In this document: positions 1-15,500 of the stretch, in pieces
Numbering within the stretch: position 1 is the first letter of the stretch
How the letters are laid out: every line of letters begins with the position of its first letter
Assembly (NCBI RefSeq): GCF_901709675.1
Contig: NC_051105.1
Span: 8,798,104 to 8,862,103, forward strand
Direction of reading: 5' to 3'
Origin: Syngnathus acus
Lineage: Eukaryota; Chordata; Actinopteri; Syngnathiformes; Syngnathidae
Length of the DNA stretch: 64,000 nucleotides
Notes under the pieces: generated by a model
Told to the model about the DNA's origin: nothing
Seen by the model: only the letters and a program-made list of their open reading frames with translations
Database searches by the model: none
Translations under genes and position numbers: made by a program

Positions 1-589
1 AAATAAAATCTGGATACTAAAATATGAGGTAAAACGTGACTGCGGGAGTTATGCAGCAGCAGAGACCAGCTTGCGTGTTTGCTTCAGAATGGTTTAACAT
101 CTCTGCCAACCTCTCAGAGTGCGGCATTGCCCCACTCTGCGCTGTGCTCATTATGCTGGGCTTGGCAGAGTCCCAAATCTAAAATTATACACAAAACAGC
201 AAATGCAAAACACTATCATCTTGCCCTCGTATGGATTAATAGAACCCTTGAATGGAAAACAACAACATTTTCTTTAGTTGCTGGAGAAAAGAATGTCCAC
301 TGGGCTGGTATGTGAGCTGAGAACAAGCAAACGAAACAAAAGTATGTTTACGGTCAACACTTGACACAACTGGGCCACAGAAAATATGAAACGAGAGTGC
401 TGTCAATATTGTTTACTCTTCAAACAGCAATACGAAAAGAAAATTGTGTGGGAGAATTAGTTTTCTTCTTTCTTTTGGGTGGGGCTTGAACATATTAATC
501 CCATTTCCATTCATTTCAAAAGGAAAAGATGACTTGAGATATGAATCATATCACAAGGCAACATAACAACTACAACATTGGTGACATAC
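1..589 (-). other. stxbp5l intron 13, truncated by the window edge
   Basis: This stretch follows the donor gtatgt after exon 13. The next tomosyn exon, expected to continue the ITG-H-A-D-G-S strand, was looked for on the minus strand and is not present, so it lies outside the window. No repeat or other gene recognised. Confidence 0.7.
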
Positions 590-3500
590 CCAGTAATGAT
601 GATCTCTGGGTAGGTGTGCGAGCCTAACGTCCACATTCCCCCACTAACTGGCCATTCCTGGTATGGAAACAAACAAGCGTTTATTTCTATTAAAAGCACT
701 TCACAACAACATTAGTCATTCTATACTCAGAACGTCACATGACAAAACTTGGCTTATTTTCTGTGTATGTCTTGATAATGAGCATAACAACGGTTTGATG
801 ACCCTTGAAATCAAACTTGCAATTATTTTTTTTTATTGGCTGGTTTCATTGGACAAAAGTAAATACAGTCTATTTTTTATTGATGGCATTCAAAGCATTT
901 TGCACAATTAATGGCAGAAGAAGAAATCTCCTCATTAGACAATGACATCCAAACCAAACCTTTTGACTGTAGCCGGTCTTCTTGTGTTTAGCGCCGATGG
1001 AGTAAAGGACAGGGATGATGTCTGGAGGGCAGTCTGCAAAATAAGCTGTGCATGTAACTGGAGACTCGTGGATGTCCATGGGGTAAGGGTTCTCAAAGAC
1101 AGGGAAGCTGTGAAAATCACAAACACAAAAGACATTTATCTCTTCATGCTCCTTTGTTCTGACTTCATCACGCTTATTATTTCTCTAATTAGTCTCATCC
1201 CTCAGAGGGTTCCGGGTGATATCGTCGCTTCTTCAGAGACAACAAATAAGGATGTCACATGATCCATATCCAACTTAAAATGACTATAAAACTGTGAAAT
1301 ACATACTTGCTCTGCGTCAGATCCACCACTATTAAATCTTTTTCTAAAAGCACCACCACTGCATACGGATCCTGGACTTCTGAAAAATATAAAGTCAAAA
1401 GGGAATAGCTCTTCTATTCATTGTGATGTCTTTAATAACAGGAATTATAATGGCATAATTGGAACGACATTGCAACCTTGACAGTTGCACCGTAACATTT
1501 GTTTGCGCTCACCGTTATTGTAAGGAGTATCACAAAGCGTCATAAACTCCACAATAGGGTAGTCCATCTCTAGCACTGTAATTGCCTTGCCGTGCATGAT
1601 GGTTAATGTAGGCCGTCGACCCGCCTTGTCGTATGAAAGACCGCCGGAGAAGATAACAAAAGGCTCACTGTGGGAAGAGATCAAAAATTCAAAGAAAAAG
1701 TCTTGGTCTGAAACAATCCCAGACTCCACATTTTATGAAAGTTTCAAATGAAAACCTTGCATTACATAGCTATAGGATCATTGTGCTGAGTTTAGAAAAA
1801 TAAAAAACACCTGTTCCTTGAGGTCTTGTAATCCACTTTCAATATTGGTTTACATGATTCCTTCCTCCCATCTTTCTGTATTTTACCTGAAGCATAGGAA
1901 ACAGCAAAGTAATTTTGAAATATGTCATATTCCTGGCAGCCTTACCAATCTCCCCAAATAATAAACATGTCAGATTGATGGGGTTGATAAAAGAATGTCA
2001 CAATCATGTTGACACACTTGGGAAATTATCAATATAATAATCATAAGTAAGTCTTATGATAACCTATTAAGACCGAATACATATGTATTTATGCATGCAT
2101 ATATCTGAGAGTGCCTGTATATATCAAAAGAGGAGATCATAACAACACTGCTTTTCGGAAGTGTGTCAAACAGCAGACAACCAAACGGAGCACATTCGCC
2201 CGAATAGTTAAGCTCCGCAAAGTGTTGCAAGTGGTGAAGCAGTTGGTTTATTTCACGGAGTCAGCAGGAAGCAAGTTGAAACTGATGTGACAGGCAGGAG
2301 TCAGATTCAGCTCACAGCGGGACATGTGAGCGTAACAAACGACATGAATGTGGGGGGGCATGCGGTGTTCAGGAAGTCAGTTGCACAAAACATCACAAAG
2401 TCAATGCGAAGCCACGATGCCGAACCGACACAGCTGTGTTGACAGTTGACGTGCAGCGTTGTGTCTAAATAATTTATTCTCGACTGGGGTGGAGGCAGAC
2501 TGTTTTGAGGCGCAAAACATGATTACTATTTGTTTTGGCTTTATTACCTCTGCTAAGAAGGTTTTTATTGGCCTGAGTTACTGCATATCCCTCTGTCTGC
2601 TATTTGATTGTTTGTGTTTAGCTTTTTATTTTATTATGGGGAGATACTTTCCCAACTGTATTTCTACTTTTGCCTAGAAATCCACACCCAAAATTCTATT
2701 TAAAAAAAAAAAAAATAATCCTAATCAAATTTAGTCAAATTGTCTTGTTTGAATTATTTGGCCAGGCATGGCTTATCAGATGAAAGTGCAGATGCTTGTA
2801 TCTCTGTCAAATCAGATTAAGTTCTAATTTGTTGTGCTATTTTATTTTGTCTTCCTGGAGAACATTCTCGAAGCAATTTGACATCTTGACAGCTATTAAC
2901 ACATCAGATTGATAGCCGTTCACTCATAAGTGACTGATGTGGTCACAGTTGACAAATTAAGGCTGCGTATACTTCTGACAGAAGAGTTCTTGTTGTCATG
3001 AACTTTATTTAACTCCGTCCTCTCGCTTTACCGTCTGGTCATTTTCACACTATGACAACAAAATTGATCTACTACAGAATTAGCCGTAACAAATTAACTG
3101 ATATCCCACTGGGCGGATAATTGTTGCTTATTTACAACGAATATTCCATTTGTGTTCACCCATTGATGTCAGCTGCGTATAGTGTCAGGCAGAACAATTA
3201 AATGTTTTTCCATAGATAGAGGAAGGCATAATTAACCTCTATTGTAATTCAAACAACAGAATAATAGCTTTGTGTTCAGCGACGCAGATACAGATTTCAC
3301 ACTGAGTGAAGTGAGAAGAGATCATTTTATCACGTTTTGTATCATTATTGTGCTGGGAAGATTGTTTTTCTTAAAATATACCTCATGAAACATTGCACTA
3401 AAGAAAATTTACACACAGTGAGTTATGACCGTGTCAGCAAAATGATTCCCCAAGATAAATTGTTTGCTATAGTGCATCTATAAATGGGAAAAACAAAGTG

Positions 3501-6500
3501 TGTAGCTATTTTTTTTTCTCACCGTGTGGGAAAGTGATCTGGATGGGCTTGGAGGTATTTCTGAGGTTCCACAGGGTCAGGCTGCCGTCTGAGTGGCTGC
3601 ACATGAACTGCTTTCCTTCATGATGCCAGCATGCTGAGTGGATGGCCTGCAGGAAAATAATCTTTATGGGATATTGTATATATACATGTTAAGTATTTAT
3701 GGACTGTTTGAATTTACCTCATCATAGTAGATTCTGAAATCAGCCTTTTTGGCCCTGAGGTCCCACTGTACAATTGTCCCGCTCTCAAACCCAACAAGAA
3801 GCTAAAGGGGATGAAAAACAACCAATTATAATGAAAACACTATGCAGTTACCATTTTGTTGCTCATGCAGTTGTGCAACTAACATCTTCAGAATTTCTTC
3901 TATAGGCAGCATTACATATTCTTGTACGATTCCCACCGGTGTCAAGTAATATAGTCAATTTGAACTGTGAAAGCAATAATGTAATTCAATTTCCTCATCG
4001 CTCCACTTTCTGCCCGAGTTCTTATCACAGAACAGACATCTGAGTTATAGAAGAAAAATTGACTGCACTACACTGAATGCATGATTTTTATATTTATTCA
4101 AGGAGGAACTACCCTCGTTTGAATATGTAAAAAGTAGAACGCCCTTATTTTAGCAGTTATATCATATATCCAGTACATGCTACATTGTCATTTTTGTTAT
4201 GACCAATAAACCCTAAAAAATGCAAACCACAAATACGAGTCAGTATGTGTACTTTCTGCTTCATGCACCATCGCAAAGGTAAAAATTTGGCGCCGGATGA
4301 AAGTCGAGAAAAGCTGACAAAATTCCATCAACGTAGATGGAAGTGTTTCTCAAGGAGAGTAGCTTTAAAGAAAGGGGCGGAACGTGTTCATCCTGCTGAG
4401 AGGAAAGACTTGTGACATCTCACACTGGAAGATCAAGAAGTTGAGGGAAGGTGGGAATGAAAAAGGAGGACGCCTCGAAAAAAATTGTGCAGTCAGCAAA
4501 CCTGAGCTTTTTTTTTTGCAGTCCTATGATATTGATATGCAAATGTGAATGAGAAGGGTAACCCGAAGGTCTTCTTTAAATTCAAAATTTACTCTAAGAA
4601 GATTCTATCAGATGCACTAATGGGATAAGATAAACCATGGAAATGAGCAATTAGGATAAGAATTGTGTTGTGTATGTAATCATGTAGAGTATTGATATCC
4701 CTTGGAGTTTTGGCAAGAGAGAAAACATTTATATTTCCATCAAAATAAGAATACTGAAATACTAACACAGATCTATCAGGTTGAGTAATCAAATGTCTGA
4801 CTTAATATGCAAAACTTGATTGAAGGTAATTTATCCATTCGAAAAACACATCCAGCCGGTCGTGATAGTAATTCAAAAGTCAGTATTAGTGCCCATTTTC
4901 AGATAGCATTATGCAAAATTAAAATGAATAAATGAGCTTGTAATGTGATCTCTTGCGGTTTTTATTTTCTCAAATTGGAATTATCACCTTGTATTTTAGC
5001 ACGCTCGAAGATGAGTCATTAAATTTGTGAAAATGCTTGAGCGCACACAAGAAAGAAATGTTTTCTCGATCTGTTCAAACATTCAGTTAGAATTCTTCTC
5101 ATGGTGAACAGTGCTTTGCTAAAAAATTACAGCTGCCTGCATGGCGACCTTTGAAACAAAACTATTCCATTGCATGAAACATGCGTGCAACACTTCTGAT
5201 GTCACTCAGAGCAACAAGCGGCGGCAGCTATGAGCGAGTGTCTTGTTTTTAAGTCTTAGCAGCTTGTCAAGTCAAATTTTTTCCAGCAGCTATGAAAACC
5301 ATTGCGTCGATCGATACGCTTGTCAATGGCCTTTTTTTTTTGGACCCATCGCCACTTGACAGATTTTTGTACCAATTTGCTTGAGGCTTGACCCTAAAAT
5401 AACATAACTCGAGTATATTGAATATGCCTTAAGCTTTCTAAGAACAACAGTGTTTGCGGTGTCAAAACAAAGGTGTTACTTCTTTTTATCTTCCTACTCA
5501 CCTTGCCTTCATCCTTTGGGCTGTCACTCAAATGAACAACCGGTCCTGGATGAGTTTTTGTTGATCTGTAAAAATAAGCGGGAAGAGTGACAGTGATATG
5601 AAGCCCATTAAAAAAAGTCGCATTAGCAATGCTGCGTTTCTGTATAAGACCGTTTGTATTCTTTTGTACTGAGCTTTTGTTAAAATAAAACATATTTTTA
5701 TTAATTTCTCAATTCAATGAGTTAAATGTAAAGCGTTCCCCCTGCTACCACAAAATAAAGCACTTTTTTTCTATTATACAACACTGGGGTCAGACTTAAA
5801 CAATGATCGAGAATAGAAAAAAGAAAAAGCAGCATGTTTTTGTGTTGATATTCTGAGGTAAATGTCCCGTCCTGGTTAATAGAATTGCTAATTCTCTGAG
5901 CACATTTGGTAGGGTTTGCAATCCATATTCAATTCAAACAATAGAAGCACAGTGCTATATTAATATGGATTTTTAACTACATTAAGAATTGATGCATCTT
6001 AGAAGGTTTTTTTTTCCCCTGCAGTGAAAGCAAAAAAAAATCAATCAAACTTATTCCATATTTCAGAACACAACTGCACTGTGAATAATGCTTAAATCGA
6101 CACAACCTTCATTCATTTTTTCAGAGAGCCCGCAGATGTAAGAAATAGCTCATCGGTCTTGACTCCCAAATGTAAAGTTGGCATCTGAGACCTTTGCTAA
6201 GAGTCTTCCCACACAAACAAACACACAAACACTCATGCGCAGTGTTATGACTGCTCACTGTCATTTAGGATGTCACAAGAGAACAAGATGTCTCGGTGTG
6301 GAATTGGCGAGTGACTGACATGCTAACAGGGAGCTTGTCAGTGTAACACCGGGGAGTGTGACGTGGGAGGGTGACATTTTGGAAAGAAAACAAAAAACAA
6401 AAAACACTTATCAGAAACATAAAAGCCACAGTGGCGTAATTGGTGGAGATATATAACATCAATCTGCAGCTTAACAAATTAAAGATCAGAGTTCAGTTCT

Positions 6501-9500
6501 ACTTTGTACTGTGTGCTCATCCGAAATGCAAAATCATTTGCGATAAATGTTGTCTTAATCAGTGAGGCCACAGTGACCCTGACCTACAACTGAATCTGTC
6601 TCTATGATGAATACCTAATCGAGCAAAGCATTTTTTTTTTTCTCTCATGATTAGGCCAGCCAGGTTGAACCCACATGATTATTCTTTCTTTTCCTGTTTC
6701 CCGCAGCCTCTGAAGTTTCATTACTCACAATTCGATGGCTTTGTTCCACATGATGACGTATCCGGATAAAATGAAGGACTCGATGTTGACGATGTGTGTG
6801 TTCCCGCGCTCCGTCCCCACATAAAGCCATTTACTCTGAAAGGGAAGGTGGCAAAATGTGATCCTGAAGAACAAGAAAGAAAATGGAGAGGAAAAAAAAA
6901 GGTTAGAATATGCACACCAAATTGTGTGTTTGAATATGTTTTTTTTTTTGTTTTGTTTTTTAGACTTTGCCTTGAATCAGCCCCCAATGACTTTGCAGTG
7001 TGGACCAGTGATGGTTTTTTTTTCTTGGGGGGTGGAGGGGCGAGGAGGGGTCAATGATATCTCAGGGGTTGCGCAAAACAAAACATTTTTACAAACCTCA
7101 GAAATTGTTACGATAACATTAACAGTCACCAAGAAGAGAACAAAGGAAGATGGTAAACATCTGTTGACTTACAGCTAGCATAGTGGTGAAGTTGGAATAT
7201 CATGTCACAACAATCTCAAATTTAATCAAATGAGGTTTAATAATTGCTCTTATCAATGGCAGCCATGCCGTGACTCATTCACAGAATCATGAGCCAACTC
7301 ATCTTGAAATTTTCATTTAATACTTGGCAGAAATGCCCAACATCTTTTTCCCCACGGGTTAGGCTGCCTATCATATATCATTGCCTCCACGCAGCTTTTT
7401 TTTTTTTTTACAACCACATATTCCTCCGTATACCCTAATAAAAAATTTCTCAGCCAGAGTAAATAGTTGATCAAAGAGCCATTCGATACCATTGCCAGGA
7501 AAAGAAACCTGGCTGTTTTTTATTTAATTTATTCCCTGAATCACAAACATTACTTTACATAGTGTAACTTGAAGTATAAAATTAATCACGAAGCTCGCTG
7601 AAGCACAGACACAAATAGAAACCGTCAACATTATAGAAAGAAAAAAAAAAAAGAAAAAGGTTCTTACAGTTGCGCACAGAAGCATGTGCACGGTTTTAAT
7701 AATGGCCAATTATATTATGATGTGAAATTCCTTAGGAGTGACAACAACAAGAAAGTGACTGACAGCTTTCACAACACAATTGTCTCCATCGTCTCCAATG
7801 ATTCATGCATTATTCCCAGGGAGATTCTGAGTGGGGGTTTTCAAAGCTTTTGTTTCTGTAGGTTGAGCCTGGAGACACGGAGTTAAATAGTAAGTCGCCA
7901 CCTTTGAAGGATGACTCACGATGCTCTCTTTTTTTTTTTTGGCCTTTTGTCTTTGAGCATGATTCACTGCTCAACTGCCGAGAGCTGCACAGGCCTCCTA
8001 CCACATGGCACCACGCGGTACAATCTTGTTTAGAGATCAGAACACAATTGCAAAACTTCTCTTCTGTGTGTTTGTGTGGGCATGTGCGTAGCACAGATTG
8101 GATGTTTATCTAAGAATTAGGAACAGAAAAAAAATCTTGTTTTAACAATGAGTATAAAAACATCACTTTCTTCTTAAAGTCTCGAGACACACCGCGTTAT
8201 CGCTTAAATTTGGAGAGGGTTGCTTTTGAGATATTGGGCTGCATGGCTTCCACAGCGTTTCAAAAACATGCTCAGGGAGTAACAGAATACATGGACCAGT
8301 GTTACATATTTAGTATACAAAATAATTAACTGTATTCTGCTATGGACACTGTCAGAGCTGGGGGGAGTTTGGGTCGCAGAGGCACTGCCCCCTTCCTGAA
8401 AATGTTTATCAGGGTAATCTGACCCCCTTGGCCACAAGGATAAAGGTCTCGCTCCACCACTGGCTACAAATAGAGAATAAAATTTGCCTCATTGAATTAT
8501 TGGTATACTTTGTGAAAATAGGGAATATTTGCAGGGTTACGGTTTTAATGCATTTAACGTTTTTTGTTGGGAATTCCTGCACAAGTGCCCTGCAGGCTCA
8601 TCAAGGACGAATACCCACAGTTGAATTCCTACATTACAACAGGTCTTGTAATGTTTTTCAGGTGATGCTTAACATCCTAAACTTGTCTTTGACTATTTGA
8701 TACGAAAAATACAAAGTACATAAACTATGATGGAGTAGGAATATCAGCGCTGGGTCATACCTCCATCTTCTGTGGGCTCAGCAATTTAGACATTCCTCTC
8801 AGCCAGTCATTTATTTTCATTATAACCCTTCAGTACTCTCTGTGCTACTCTGTAGCACTCTCTGGTCAAGGTGGATGCACGTTTAGCCACTAGGCTATTT
8901 TTCATGTCGTGATTGCCAAGTGGTTTGCTCATGGTACAGTGTAGAAGTAGCCATTTATCATGTGTGCCAGTGATGCGGTCTACGAGGTTGCAGGGAGTAA
9001 GAGTCTATCTCCGCTGACATCGGCTGGGAGGCGGGGTCACCCTGGACGGATCACTAGTCATTCACAGGTTACCTCGCCTCTCGCCCAATGTCAGCGAGGA
9101 CAGGCCTCACGTGGCACAACACGGGTGAAGGGGAAAAGATGATGGGTAAAAGGATGCCATTTAAAGTTGCTCTTTGGGGAAAAAAAAAAAAGTTGATATT
9201 CAGTATGAAAGATTATTATGAATTGAAGAGAAAAATGAAAATGTTGCAAGCATTCTTATCTCGACTATGAGGTATTCAAACAAGGCTGATAAGAAATGTG
9301 GAAAATGGTGTGGTGAAATGTATTTGTGGCAGAAAGGACTCGCTCCATTGTGAACCACCGCAGACTTTGGAGACATCAATTTTCTGTTTTGGAGTTTACT
9401 TTTTCTGTTTTCAAAAGCAGCATTGCTATATAAGAGCAATTGTTTGCCATTAAAGTTTAATGATAGGAAAAAATAAAGTGAATGTGCTGTTTCTCAACAC

Positions 9501-12500
9501 CCCAGCGATGGTTATTTTCTGGAAACAAAAAGATTCAACACCGACTTTTTTTTACATCATGTGAAATTTGATCCATTTAAAAGTAAATGCAGGTAAGGAT
9601 ATGTTCCCTGAATCCATTTGTCCTCATTAGAGTTGTCGGTTGGCTGGAACCAATCACAGCTAATGTGAGAGGCAGGGTACATCCTGGACTGGTTGCTTTT
9701 GTGTGCCTAAATAGAGGTCCTCACCTTTCTCTGTTGAACTTGAGTGAATGCAGAATAGCCGGTCGTCTCTGACGAAGATTCCACAAGTGTAATGTGTCAT
9801 CTGCACAAGCTGAGACTAAGGCCCCCTGCAAATAATAAAAAATAATCTTCAGCAAATAATCAAGTTTAGAATCAAATATAGGCACTTATCCTGAAAAACT
9901 TTCAAGTGGGGTCAAACCGTACTTTAAGTGGACATATTTGTCAATCCATCTACTATCTCTTTTTTGAAATTATTCAGGGTTGCAGAATCCAAAGTTCAAG
10001 TCAAGTCAAGTCAAGTTTATTTGTATAGCCCTAAATCACAAGCAGTCTCAAAGGGCTTCACATAGACAAAAATTGACAATTATTCTCAAAGTTGTTCTCA
10101 AAAACAATAACTGCAGCACTCAAGCAAAAAATAATAATAACCTATGAAAAATGTAAGATGCTCGACCCTTGTTGGAGGCATAACAAATTGTATTTAGAGC
10201 AAAATTCCCGCGGTGAACCTCTTTGAAGACTCTTAAGATTGGAGCCCAAGGAAGAATTAATATTAGATTAAAAATGTAATCTTGGTATTAAAAAGTGTAA
10301 AGCAGTTTTTTTTCCTCTCATTAATTTTGGTTTTCTATTAGCTGCTCACTGGCCACAGGCCACCGCAGTCTTCACATGAAGTGTGTCGCAAATCGTTTTG
10401 TACATCAGCATCCGGGCTGTGATTTGAATGAAAGAAGTGGCTGCTGAGGAAAAGAAGTGAATATGAGACAGCTGTATTTACATTGACCTCTATCATTTGA
10501 GCAAATAAATAAAACTAACCTGTGCACAACAGACCGATTATGAATTTGACACACCCCTCAGCATTTCCCAATCACTATTTTTAACTAAACCTTTTATGAA
10601 AAACATTTGCGGTATCTCTTGCGACATATGCTGTTAACATTGGGGTAAACAAAAAAACATCCTTACTCTTTTCAATGAAATATTCATGCAGCAAAATAAT
10701 ACATTCAAAACGGGCAAACAAACAACATACCGGTAATTAGTCTAATAATATCCTGCGCAACACAACCTCTGATCATAATTGCAATTCTGCTTAATGTTTC
10801 TGCTCATGAGCGAGAGCGAGCCGAGGAATTCATTTTCGGATGATTGACAACCCGAAGGGACGTTTGTGTGACGCAGTGAAGGTTGATGCTGTTAATCAAC
10901 GGGGCCTTTTAAAAGTGGCCCCTTTTGTGCTAATAGATGAAGTCAATACTTCAAAGTGCATGTCAAGAGGAAACTCTGACAAAGCGACCATTAGCAGGGC
11001 AGCCACAGCCGACATACTTGAATGCAAGCGAGAGCACTGACATGCAGGAACGATGAGAACATCAATCACAGCGTCGCCAATAACCCGACAAAAAAAACAA
11101 AAACTTACATTTTTGTAATGTCTAGTCTTAGTTTTATTTTATTCAAACAATGATATTGTTACATATGTCTGTTTCCAAACAAGTTAAAAAGAGTAAGACA
11201 CAAGATACCGGTACCGGAACCGATATCTTGAAAGAAAACTGGTACCAATACCTGGTACTCGTACTTGTTTGACCGCACCAGCGACTGTGTATTGGATTAA
11301 TACTCCTTCAAAAACATCCAGTCATATTAGACAGGTGTCCCAATGCTTTGGTCACATAGTTTGTCTTACCTCATTGATAAGGAACTGAAGTTGAAGAACA
11401 GCTGCACCGCTCTCATGCTGACAAAAGCAGTCAACCCCAGGCCGTCCTAGTCTGATGACATCACAGAGTCAAGGAATTATAGGAATCTTCACAAACGTTA
11501 TGCAAAAAATAGCAATGCTTATGGGCAGATCTAATCCATCTATTTCACGTTTCTTGCTAAGCGCTGTACCGCAATTGGTAACGGTCTTCCATTTTAACAA
11601 TCTTTAGATGCAAAAGTTTACATCTGATTTGATAACTTGCTCGCCATCAATGAATGAAATTTGCTTTCGCAGCCCTAAAAACAAAACAAATCTCCCACCC
11701 TGCATAGTTTCAATTTCTTTAGCAGTGCTAGCTGCACCACAAGCTACATCTTCCGTGAATTGTCAACGTCGCGTCGAAAGGACGACTGGAGAAGATAAAT
11801 GCACATTGATGTTTGATGATTACTCCTCTTCTCCCACCTCAGGGCATTCACGTTAGCGGTGAAGCATCCGTGCAAAGGAGGCCAGGAAGGAGCAATACCG
11901 GTACCGCACAGTCCCCGTTGGCGGTCTCTCTGATTCAAGTAAACAGTGTTCAGTCTGTGGAGCTAATTCAATTATATTTTTTACGTGTTCATGCTCTGAA
12001 AGAAAAGGGGCTTCTGATATATGGATGAGGAGCCTGAACTGAACAAAAATCAAACTGCACATCGGTGACAACAGCTTGTGTATACATTTGCTCACTTGTT
12101 TTGCATTACAAAAATGTGTTCAAAATGATACGCAGGACTTGGAAGCTACACAATAGAAATGACCTTTCGAGATGAAGGGAAGGCTGATTTGCCTTTCTTT
12201 CTTTTTTCCAAAGTGAAACTCCTCTCCACCTCACTTGGTATGATGTCGACCCACAACATCATGCAAACAGCTCAGGGCACCTGATTGTGTAACGTTTATG
12301 GGCTGCAATCACATATCGTTATTTTGAGAACAAAATGTGGAAAGCTGTCCCCGAATTAGCTTCAGTAAGCAATCTGGGAGCATTGCAGGCTACGGAGCTG
12401 AGATACTGCATATACCAATTTGTGTTATCATACTGGGACATAATTTGAAACGGCACTCCACCTTCACTTCACCAGGGCCAAATAATCCACATTTGAATAG

Positions 12501-15500
12501 GCAAACCTTCATAAATAGAATTCTGTCATTAGGATTAATGAATCATTCACTGGGAAAATGAGGAAACCTTTGTAAGAGTTTGTTTCAAGGCTCTTAAGCA
12601 CACAAGTATGATTAGCTCAACAATTTTGAGGGCAGCACGCCTCAAACTTAAGAGGTCACGGCTTTCATTCTCATTTCAGGCCCTCATTTGGATACCACTT
12701 GAACAATTTCAGTAATAAGACGGCACATGTTGCCAACTCAGTGATGGTGTAAATGCGCGTGTGAATGGTTGTCCATCTCTATATGCGCCTGGCAGTCGAC
12801 TGACTGCTGAGTCAATGCTTGGCGCCAAGGGAGGGTGATGGTAGGACCAGAGCAGGGGTGTTGGAAAAGACTGCAGGGTGGTTGACAGTGTGTCTTCCAG
12901 AAAACCTGCTGACTCGGTTGGATCTCAACCCCCAGGCCAGAAAGACATGCATAGATCCTTTTTTTTTTGTAAGGATTCCCACAGTTCGAGGCAGTTTCAC
13001 TCCCGCGTATTCCCGAAGAAGTGGCAATCGGACAAAGGCTGTTGATGGCTGGAACGACTCCAGCTTAACCTTGTGAGTCATTGAGAAAGATAAAGCCGAA
13101 TGTTTTTACATTTATCTTGGTTGAGATTCTTTGTGTCAGTTACGACGGTTTCATTCTGTCTACCTCCTAACATTCCTTTTCGTAAGTAATTCTACAAAAT
13201 TCTCAGGAGAACATGTTCAGTCGACAAACATAATTTGTTGAGGCAACTCAACATTTATTCCGTATGTTGACTGTGGACTGACCGGAATGACCATTACTGA
13301 TTCCAGTCACTTAAGGGTATAAAAGCCAGTGTGTGTGTGATTTCAATGGCTACAAGGGAGTGGACAGAAACAGATTTAAAATCATCAGTTTGTGTCAACG
13401 TATATCACTTCACCCCCTGGCAGACCACTCGTAGCACACATCACAATCAAATTCACATCACACTCGGGACCACATCAAAACAACCGTGAGGCTGTCAGAA
13501 CACAACGATGATGTGAAGGTGAACCGCCTACATTCATACAAGAGATAAACACCACCGCATTGTTGCCAGTTAACTACATGGGGACCGTCTGCAGACATGC
13601 CACGGATAAATTGTTGATTATTTCGCTCGAGTTGTGGGCATCTCTCCTGTGAAAACAAAACAATTGACACCAAAATAAAAGCCAAAATTTTCTCGAGCGT
13701 GTAACCGGGGGGAAAAAGGCGTCTCTTCTGATTCTCTTGGAACAAAGTCCTATTTTTTTATAAATCTGCTGCTTTAGTTTCATAGTCGCTTGCAACTGTC
13801 ACTTCATCTGTCGGCAGTTTATTTATTTCTATTCCCAAAAACCACATGATAAGCACATACAATATTATGAGTGGACATAGTGCAAAATATAGAATAATAA
13901 TGAGTTTCCGCAGTGACTGAGCCAGAAGCAACACCGATCGAGCTGAATTGAATTTGTACAAAAGTGTCTGATGTTCTTTGTTCCTTTTTGTTCAAAATGT
14001 TGACATATTTTCTTGCCAGAATGAAAAGGCATCCTTAATTACAGAGTCAATTTGTCACCACAGTTAGAGTTATTACACAAGACAAACACAGCAATTCATC
14101 TTCAAATGTGCAGGTGCAAGAGAACAGTATGACAGATTCGTTTTTAATCACTCATGTAAACAAACCAGATCATTAGAACCAGGTTGCCACATACATACTT
14201 AACAATGTGAAAATTAACATACTTAAATCTGCGCATTTGCAACCTCATAAACGCTAACAGAGTCTTTATCTCCCGACATTGATTTTTGCACCAGCTGAAT
14301 ATTTAGATTACATACAGCCAATGTTCTGCTTTTGTGGTCGAGCCATCTGGACTCGCGGTTATTTTCTGTGCATCTGGTTTATTCGGAGTGCCTGTCAATG
14401 AGTCATTCCTTCCCTCCAACAGGCTTGTGTGCTGTCAGCCACCAATTTCCAGCCATCATTTCACTATGAAGGGTCAACTCGTGTAATATTAACTTTGCTT
14501 TTAAAAAAGAAAAACAAAATTTCTGCATATTTCAGTTATTCAGGTCATGTTAATCTGAAAAAGATGAATAGTGTCAAGTGGACTTCTCATCAGTTGTTGA
14601 AGTTGTTGCACTTTTAATGAAAAGGACCTCCATTTTGTCTTCCACAAACAAAAAGCACTCAAATATTCCGATCCACTGTAATTATCTGCTCTTTAAAGCC
14701 CACGTCTGCGTTGCAAACTCATCATTTGCAATCAGCAGTAGAGTGAAGGTTTTATAGTATCATCTCACAGCAGAGTGGATGTAGAACAAAAGGCGCGGAA
14801 TGTGAAGTGAGCATGTACGTAGTTGATCATTGCTATTCGAGTGGCTGATAATGCGTTTGCGTGTTGAAGTTTAGACAAAGCAAACTGAGAAAATAACAAC
14901 GTCTGATTATAAATGTTGCTCATTGTGACAGCTGTATATTAAAGCTTACGACTAAACGTGTCATCATATCCAGACAACATAACCACCCACCGCGATCTTC
15001 TCCCCTCCACTGATTTCTCACTCTCGCCGAAGCTCCGCCTTTAAGCTCTATCCATAACAACAGAGTCGGCATTAATTATTAAATCAATGCAAGAGCATTT
15101 CTAGTACTCCTGTGAGGCAAGTCATGCCTTGTGCACTCCTTAAATCCGGTATTAGTAGTACTTATTATATGATTTATCCGCCAGTGTTTACATTACAACG
15201 CTTATATAACTTTATAGTCCAATCACAGATAAGCTATATTTAGAACAGGGTTCCTCATTTAGACTCTTCCCTGAAACTAACATACATGTTTTTGGAAGGT
15301 GGGAGGAAGTCAGTATCCCACAAGGCATTAATTATTAACTTGGCATGAGACAGGTTTATACGTGAATCTCTCAAAGGAATTCTTCACAGTATCAATCCGG
15401 GTTCGCGCCACTGTGATCTGCTCTGGTCCGATACTTCAAGCTGATTGGGCGATGTGGAAACTTGTGCAGCTTGCTAAAATTTTGTTCTAACCAAGCACGG

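Larger units (their letters stand above)
6864..9724 (-). other. stxbp5l intron 4, with two degenerate interspersed repeats
   Basis: An intron of about 2.9 kb between exons 4 and 5. Most of it is unremarkable AT-rich sequence with poly-T/poly-A tracts near 6939, 7391, 7640 and 7930. Its upstream (right) end holds two decayed copies of a common fish repeat, listed separately. Confidence 0.6.
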
